DNA of 64,000 bases, taken from Hepsetus odoe. Taxonomy: Eukaryota; Chordata; Actinopteri; Characiformes; Hepsetidae. Below the pieces are notes generated by a model. The model saw only the letters and a list, made by a program, of their open reading frames with translations, was not told the DNA's origin and did no database searches. Shown one piece after another: positions 57,653-64,000 of the stretch (its first letter is position 1; every line of letters starts with the position of its first letter). The DNA lies in NCBI GenBank assembly GCA_017165825.1, contig CM029370.1, forward strand, positions 17,461,026 through 17,525,025, given 5' to 3'. The position numbers were made by a program, and so were the translations under genes.

Positions 57653-58574
57653 TTTGTTACCTATGGCTCTGGGAGATTTATACTACTTTCTGCAGATGGA
57701 GTTAGGTGGCTGGGCACCCCATGGCCTTCTGGGTAAAATGAAAAGTCTCTGGGAGATAAATTATTAGCGCAGTGGCTGATTTGGCCGCTATGCTTGGCCA
57801 CTCAGGCGAGCTCGTGTTTATAATTGATTAGCCTCCCACAATGTTTTCTCATTTAGCGACCTTTGTGAAACACGGTCACGCTCATAAACCCCAAACCTCC
57901 CTCCACTCCTCATTCCCCCACTCCTTGACACCAGAACACTCCTCTTACCTGCAGAGACAAACGAGGGATGAAAGAGAAGAGGGAGTGGGAGATGGAGCAA
58001 GAGAGAGAAGCCTTGTGGAGCTGTAACTCTCATAACCCATGCTTTTGAGCCCTTAGTGAAAAGCCACTGCTCACAGCTGTGTATCTGATAAAACCTCACA
58101 TTAAAGCCCTTCAGCCGTACTTACCTCTGGCTATCTGATCCTGGATCTGTTATAATAACCAGGCTCAAGCCCTTCATCCATACTCTCCCTTACTATCTGA
58201 TCCAGGATCTGCTTCAATAACCTGAAAGGCAATCTGCACCACTTTCTAGGCACTTCGCTATCAGTTGAAAAGCCTGCACTGAGGTTGTGCTTCATCACTA
58301 GAACTGGGCGATAATATGGTATTATTATCATGACAAATTACATAGAGCACAGTATAAGCATGCATATTTCAACACTACAGCCCTATTCCATGGTTCTTTA
58401 ACAGAACGTGTCAGTTGCAGCTTGCAAACAACAATAAGAAATTAAATTAAAACTGCATAGCAACAAAGAGCTGACTGACTTGAGTCCATAATGGCATTAT
58501 TATTTGTATTGTGTTATTAATAATTGTTATTAATTATACTTCATTAAATGTACAGGGGTACATTTAATGCTGTT
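57653..58574. other. Unique sequence, partly regulatory-looking
   Basis: 57755-57885 retains about eight CpGs with TTAGCGCAGTGGCTG and TATAATTGATTAGCC patches. A GATCCTGGATCTG / GATCCAGGATCTG duplication lies at about 58137-58212, giving an approximate 60-bp direct repeat (CTATCTGATCC...). No gene recognised. Confidence 0.35.
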
Positions 58575-58775
58575 TGGTCACTATGAGAAGGTTCTAGGTT
58601 TGTTTCCCAGCTGGAGCATCTGCTTGGAATTTGCATGTTCTCTACATGTCTACAGTGGGCGCGTTTCCTCTGGGTGACTCAGTTTCCTCCCACAGTTGAA
58701 AGATGATTGTCAGATGGATTGTGGATGCTTAATTGGCCCCTAGATGCATGTGTCTCTCCTACAATGGATGGGCAA
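58575..58775 (+). mobile_element. Fourth SINE-like retroposon fragment (type D)
   Basis: B-box-like GGTTTGTTTCCCAGC, then TTGGAATTTGCATGTTCTCT...GTTTCCTCTGGGTGACTCAGTTTCCTCCCACAG, a very common fish retroposon body. A decayed GGGCAACCTG tail follows. Confidence 0.7.
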
Positions 58776-59059
58776 CCTGAATTCATATTTTATATTTTGG
58801 CTTTATATATTTTGAACATGTTCTCAGATATCACAATGTTTATTTTTTACCACATTATTGCCCACCCCTTATCATCACATTTTCCACTTTGGTTGTTTCC
58901 CATCAAGTGTGTCAGAACTGCAACAACTGCCAAATACTAATCGTTCTGTGCTGCTCTTCTGTTATCTGATGTGAGACCTGTCCTTGACACTTTAATTATC
59001 CAACATGCCGGTTCGAGCCCATCTCACCATGTTTACACTTGCAATATTGATCTCGTTCT

Positions 59060-59290
59060 AATGGGTAGGAGATGCCTCTCAGTCTGAACTAAACGTGACG
59101 TGTAGGACTCTCACTCACTCTCTAGCACTCATCTCTTAAGAGTTGGGAGTAAAGACGTGGGAGGTCACATCCACTCATCTCCCATTAGGCACTCCTGTCC
59201 GCGTGTGTGTTTGTATGTCCTCTCCATAGTTGGTCCCAGTAATTAGATGCTGATGGGTCTCTAATGGATTCAGCTTAGAGGATTAGGGTG
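59060..59290. promoter_or_regulatory. Candidate conserved non-coding element
   Basis: Unique block with ACGTGACGTGTAGG, TCTTAAGAGTTGGGAGTAAAGACGTGGG and GTAATTAGATGCTGATGGGTCTCTAATGGATTC. Homeodomain-type cores, no reading frame. Inferred from appearance only. Confidence 0.25.
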
Positions 59291-59526
59291 CAGGCCAAGG
59301 CCTCAAGAAACACCACTAACACAGCTACAATAATAACACTTACAAAGAGAGTGATGACAACAGCAGCAACGCCTACTACATTTAATTTAAAAATAATTAA
59401 ATAACACCAGGTTCTTTGAGGATTTTTCAGTAATGGCTCTGGTATGGATAGTTCTGTGAAACTCAAAGAATTGTTCAAATTGATGTCTTCATATGTGCCA
59501 CCCTAATTATTATTGCCAGTAACAAA

Positions 59527-60867
59527 CAGTTAGGCCCATAAATATTTGGACAGAGACAACTTTTTTCTAATTTTGGTTCTGTACATTACCACAATGAATT
59601 TTAAATGAAACAACTCAGATGCAGTTGAAGTGCAGACTTTAAGCTTTAATTCAGTGAGTTGAACAAAAAGATTACGTAAAAATGTGAGGAACTAAAACTT
59701 TTTTTAACACAATCCCTTCATTTCAGGGGCTCAAAAGTAATTGGACAAATTAAATAACTGAAAATAAAATGGTCATTTCTAATACTTGGTTGAAAACCCT
59801 TTGCTGGCAATGACAGCCTGAAGTCTTGAACTCACGGACTTCACCAGATGCTGGGTTTCCTCCTTTTTAATGCTCTGCCAGGCCTTTACTGCAGCACTAG
59901 TGTCCCAGTGCCACTGGCAGTCATCACGCCCAAGCCATCACACTACCTCCACCGTGTTTTACAGATGATGTGGTCGGCTTTGGATCATGAGTTTTTCCAT
60001 GCCTTCTCTATACCTTTTCCTTGCCATCATTCTGGTAAAGGTTGAACTTTGTTTCATCTGTCCAAAGAATGTTTTCCCAGAACTGTGCTGGCTTTTTTAG
60101 ATCTTTTTTTAGCAAAGTCCAATCTAGCCTTTCTATTCCTGAGGATTATCAGTGGCTTGCACCTTGCAGTGCACCCTCTGTATTTACTTTCATGCAGTCT
60201 TCTCTTAATGGTAGACTTGGATATTGATACACCTGCCCCCTGGAGAGTGTTGTTCACTTGGTTGGCTGTTGTGAAGGGGTTTCACTTTACTATAGAAATG
60301 ATTCTGCGATCAACCAACACTGTTGTCTTCCATGGACGTCCAGATCTTTTTGCGTTGCTGAGTTCACCAGTGCTTTCTTTCTTTCTCAGGATGAACCAAA
60401 CTGTAGATTTTGCCACTTCTAATATTGTAGCAGTTTCTGGGATGGGTTTTTTTCTGTTTTCGCAGCTTAAGGATGGCTTGTTTCACCTGCATGGAGAGCT
60501 CCTTTGACCACATGTTGTGTGTTCACAGCAAAATCTTCCATATGCAAGCACCACACCTCGGATCAACTCCAGGCCTTTTATCGGATTAATTGATAATGAC
60601 ATTATGTAGGAACTACCCACACCTGCCCATGAAATAGCCTTTCAGTCAATTGTCCAATTACTTTTGGTCCCTTTATAAAGAAATTAGCACATGTTAAGGA
60701 GCTGGAACTCCTAAACCCTTCATCCAATTTGAGTTTGGAGACCCTCAAATGAAAGCTGAGTCTACACATTATGTCCATGTTATATAACTATATAACTATT
60801 GGAATATGTTTCAGTAAACAGATACAAAAGCAAAACTTCAGTGTCCAAATATATATGGGCCTAACTG
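59527..60867 (-). mobile_element. Tc1 element, IR/DR type, internally deleted
   Basis: Outer ends CAGTTAGGCCCATAAATATT (left) and inverted match (right). Inner direct-repeat copies GGGGCTCAAAAGTAATTGGAC (about 59727) and, on the other side, GTCCAATTACTTTTGGTCCC (about 60652) give the two-site-per-end plan of IR/DR Tc1 elements. Length is 1341 bp against the roughly 1.6 kb I expect for this family. No TA flank is evident at the left. Confidence 0.9.
59757..60513 (-). pseudogene. Tc1 transposase pseudogene, catalytic centre deleted
   Basis: The start codon at 60513-60511 gives a MWSKELSMQVKQAIL-type N-terminus. The second helix-turn-helix with VSISKSTIKRRLHESKYRG is intact in one frame (60257-60054). 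The region then jumps from a KQSSTF segment to the C-terminal SAAVKAWQSIKKEETQHLV and SSRLQAVIASKGFSTKY. The segment holding the last two catalytic acids is missing, which explains the short element. Stops and shifts add to this. The long plus-strand frame at 60049-60507 is merely antisense. Confidence 0.85.
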
Positions 60868-61243
60868 TTTACTTCTGCTGCTTGCCACGATGCCAGTGTT
60901 ATTAGACTTTAGATTTTATTAGACTTTAACAGCCTGCCTTTTTACATTTAAGGATAAACTAATCTTATCTATTATTTTTAATAGCAGCCGTGTATTAGGT
61001 GTGTTATTATAATTATGTTTAAACTCTTTGATGGGTAAGCTGTTTCACAATGCCATAAAATATGACATAATTACCACATAATTAATATTTTTCTGCTACT
61101 CTACAATTTTAAGTCAGATTATTTGTAGAAAGCTGTAGAAACAAATGAAAGATATATTGGAAGAGCAGAAATAATTTCATGGTGATTGAAAAAGCAGTAG
61201 AGCATTGTAAAAGAAGTTATATCTATTTCTAAACCCTGTAAAT
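60868..61243. other. Unique AT-rich sequence
   Basis: No repeat or gene recognised. Confidence 0.45.
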
Positions 61244-61508
61244 TGTGACGGTAGAGGGCGCCCTGCTCTGATTGTGCACGCCTGGGCATTGGGTGACAGG
61301 TGTGCCTCATCGGGGGTTGCCTTTATAAGCCCCAATGAATAAGAGCAGGGTGCTGGTCATTCTGTGTGCTCACCTTTGTGTTTATTTATGTTATCGTTTA
61401 CACATATTATGTTCGGTATGTTTAGTCTATGAGTTCTGTGCACGTTATTTCCATTATTAAAGTTCAGTATGAAGCTCTCGGCTCTGCACTGATGTCTAGC
61501 CCACGACA
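61244..61508 (+). mobile_element. Solo Gypsy LTR (family 1, subtype)
   Basis: Starts TGTGACGGTAGAGGGCGCCC and ends GCCCACGACA. It keeps the GTGCACGCCTGGGC...GACAGGTGTGCCTCAT, TATAAGCCCCAATGAATAAGAGC and TCTCGGCTCTGCACTGATGTC segments, but the middle (TTATGTTATCGTTTACAC) differs from the other copies, so it is a subfamily. TG/CA ends are present; no clear 5-bp duplication. Confidence 0.75.
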
Positions 61509-62699
61509 CCCCCATCATTTCATAATTAAATTATTACAGTATGTTATTTATCATTAAATAACCTCTTGAAGTTTTTAAAAAATTCAAAGGGTGAATAAAA
61601 CATCTTAAAATATATTCTATTGTATATCTTATAAAATTTACACTGTAATAGTTATTGAACAATTTTTAATATGACAAGTGATTCTGAAGATCCCTTCTTG
61701 TTTAAAGTTAAGTATTTAATTATTTTATAAACCAGATCTTCCTGAGATGTTGAATGCAACATTCATGTTCTCAGATTTTATTAACCTTTTGTCACACCTT
61801 TTATTTGCATTTTTACACTTGCATGTTTCATATAGCTTCACCATATTTCCTGTGCCTTTAAATAAATACAGGAGCTTATAGTTCCAGCAGATTTATAGTG
61901 TTGGAAGAACTTAATAGGAAGAATGTAACAGCCATGAGTGACAGGCTTGCTGTAATTTGGTTTATTGCTTTCCATTTTTATTTCTTTTTTTGTTGCTATA
62001 CTTCTGCCAACCACAAGTTTTAATAAAAGCCATTTAAATATCTGCAGCTCCCACACAGTGTAGTCATCAGTGCTATATGTACTGCATGTTAAATTAAACT
62101 GAATTTATTTCTGTAGGTGTTATTTTATTTGTTCAAGATATGATTTTTTTAACTTTTTTGGTGGCTTTAATCCAACATTAAAGTATTAAAGGTTTGTCTC
62201 TCTTTCTGGAATAACTAATCATCCAAGTTTTAAAATTATACACTGATTAAAGAAAAAAAAAAAAAAGAAAAGTAAATTGCCCATTCTGAGCTTTTATTCT
62301 CACAGCTTATTAGTAGCTAGAGTGCACAATAAAAAAATTAAAAGAGCTGTGCAGAAAAAAAAATGCAAATACATATACCATTATTGTCAAGAGAATTTGT
62401 TCTTTAAACAATATTAGTATTGTTTTAGTCCAGGCTTCAGAAATAAATAAATTAATTGATCCTTTACTCCTAATAACATTTCATTCTTAAGATCTCACAG
62501 TTTCTAATGTTCATAATGTTAAGACAAATGTAGCAAATAAATAAACTGGCAACATCATATATCATTAACCTAACAGCCTGCTCAAAACTGAGGCTTGGAT
62601 ATAATGAACAGTGTGCCCAGTAACACTCAAACAGCAAAAGGCATTAAAATTAATTATATTACAACAGTGATAGTGCACTCAGTGGGGTTTTCCACTCCA
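61509..62699. other. Unique AT-rich sequence
   Basis: A run near 62250-62264. No gene or repeat recognised. Confidence 0.45.
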
Positions 62700-63045
62700 G
62701 GTATGTTTGAAGGAATAAAAGTACCCTTAAGATAATTTCTGGGGTTAGTGGCCTTTGATAAATCTGCCTATAAATTCTGGCAATTACAGCGTTCAGGGCC
62801 AGGGTTTTAGACTTTTATGGCAGGAGCAGAGAGTACTGCCAATAGTATGATAGTCAGGCCACTAAACCCTTGCACAGAAAAGTCTCTGTGCCCCTCGCCA
62901 GCACTCCTCTAATGAGCACTCTGTAAGGAGTCCGGCACGCTTATGACTAATTTAACTCATCTGACTAATTAAGTCTCCACTTCCGTACGGCTGGCTTCAC
63001 TTGTGTCACTTAGGTCACATAAGTGCCATTAACGAAGAGATTCAG
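62700..63045. promoter_or_regulatory. Candidate conserved non-coding element
   Basis: Repeat-free, CpG-retaining block in AT-rich surroundings with TTTGATAAATC, TCTAATGAGCACTC, TTATGACTAATTTAACTCATCTGACTAATTAAGTC and TAGGTCACATAAGTG (nuclear-receptor half-site-like). No sustained frame. Inferred from appearance only. Confidence 0.3.
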
Positions 63046-63092
63046 TGTGTGTATGTGTGCTTTGAAGGAAAGTAAAAACTGAGTTTTTCCTA

Positions 63093-63138
63093 AAATTGTA
63101 TTATTTTCACCCTTAATATGGTGAAAATAATACAATTT
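63093..63138. repeat. Perfect 19-bp inverted repeat with 8-base loop
   Basis: AAATTGTATTATTTTCACC at 63093-63111 pairs with GGTGAAAATAATACAATTT at 63120-63138. Imperfect pairing continues outward (GAGTTTTTCC with GAAAACTC). Not part of a recognised element. Confidence 0.95.
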
Positions 63139-64000
63139 AAAAAAAAGAAAACTCATATTTTACATGACCTAACATCAGTAAACTGAAAGGGAATTTGTGC
63201 TGATGTTGTTCAGACAGTGTGAGTGCATACAATGTATTAATAGTCTCTCTCTCTCCCTGTCTCCATCTCCTCCTTTCCTTAATGCATTTATAATACAAAT
63301 AAAGGTGTGATCTCACAAATAATGTCCTGTTACTGAGATCCAACACAGTGTGTTGTCATTTTTCTGCATCACCTCCTCTCTCTGAAAATCTGCCTCCAGC
63401 TCCCCACATCTCATTTACTCATTAACACCAGTACAAAAACCCCACACCACACAGCTAATGGGATTAGTTTCTTGACAAAACTTTATAACATCAAGGGTCA
63501 GTATTGCATTAGATTCATGATGTTTATTTTTACAACAATTCCTGTAATTCTATTTAAGCCAACATGCAGTTGGTACAACAATTTATTTAGGGCTTTAACC
63601 ATTGATGTCATTAGAATGATTTACATGACAAGTAATTTGTCCATGACTGGGCAATATCTAAGCTAGCGGTTCTTATTGTGCTCTTATAAAAAGGGGATCC
63701 AAAAGGTGCTTTGAAGTGATGCCACAGAAGAACCATGTTAACTTTCATAAGAGGCCTTTTAATGGATGTTGAGTAAAATCAGCATTTTCAACTGATTCTG
63801 TATCAGCTGCATCTGCAGCATACAGTCTATTACCATGTTAATAATTCCACTGTTTCTTATATACTTATTAAAGAAAAGGGCTCTATCACAGATTCTAGCA
63901 TCCCCTGTAACCCTGGTTGCGATAATCAGCTCAGAAAAGAAACTAAATTCTTTTGCAAAATGACAGTCATATTAAAAAATCCAGAAAACCTTCAAATTTA
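63139..64000. other. Unique sequence with a possible MITE fragment
   Basis: At about 63665-63760 the words TGATGCCACAGAAGAACCATGTTAAC and GGTTCTTATTG recall a hairpin MITE common in fish. The rest is unrecognised. Confidence 0.35.

Noticed and set aside
60049..60507. 152-codon plus-strand open frame
   Set aside because: It is antisense to the Tc1 transposase remnant and matches no protein family in its own sense.

Overview
The window is animal, almost certainly teleost fish, nuclear DNA. The evidence is the repeat content: tRNA-derived SINEs with the GGGGCAGTGGTGGCCTAGTGG-type head, L2-like and RTE-like LINEs of fish type, Tc1 elements with long IR/DR-style inverted ends, Gypsy LTRs of a kind common in fish, a CX6CC-type retroviral env remnant, and many long dinucleotide repeats. 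Several of these (the 'TTAGGCCCATAAATATTTGG' Tc1 ends and the SINE set) remind me of otophysan fish such as catfish or characins, but I cannot settle the species.

I found no convincing host protein-coding exon, no tRNA or rRNA gene and no CRISPR. Most open frames are antisense to transposon genes, lie in dinucleotide repeats, or are short chance frames. The window is best read as a gene desert or the inside of a very large intron. It holds a series of decayed mobile elements separated by AT-rich unique DNA, some of which looks regulatory.

Layout. 0-3 kb: an L2-like LINE tail on the minus strand abuts a deleted Gypsy (Ty3) element with an LTR end, a gag-like region carrying five 39-bp repeats, an integrase fragment and a second LTR-like end. 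3-7.5 kb: two SINEs in otherwise unique sequence. 8-10 kb: a three-layer nest, with an old Tc1-type element split by a Gypsy solo LTR and by a second Tc1 of 1.5 kb. 12.6-14 kb: the 3' end of an endogenous retrovirus (env transmembrane part, polypurine tract, 3' LTR). 14.3-15 kb: RTE fragment. 15-31 kb: mostly unique DNA with microsatellites, a solo LTR, SINE remnants and the best regulatory candidates (17.4-18.2, 19.0-19.3 and 21.3-21.6 kb). 31-40 kb: a SINE-rich stretch with three clear target-site duplications of 11-13 bp. 41.5-47.5 kb: two related Tc1 derivatives in opposite orientation, a broken L2-like LINE, a SINE and an RTE fragment in which a GA microsatellite has grown inside reverse-transcriptase codons. 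48-54 kb: a 280-bp Tc1-type MITE, a degraded SINE, TC tracts and a good CTCF-like motif. 55-56.5 kb: LTR followed by an RTE LINE with endonuclease and reverse transcriptase. 59.5-60.9 kb: Tc1 with internal deletion. 61.2-61.5 kb: solo LTR. 62.7-63.1 kb: a regulatory-looking block and a perfect 19-bp hairpin.

I see no new multi-gene system. The observations most worth checking are the shared-head SINE families with exchanged 3' ends, the nested transposon stack, the env remnant with an acceptor-like 5' junction, the 13-residue repeat in the Gypsy gag-like region, the convergent CTCF-like motifs at 18.2 and 52.7 kb, and the CpG-retaining unique blocks.
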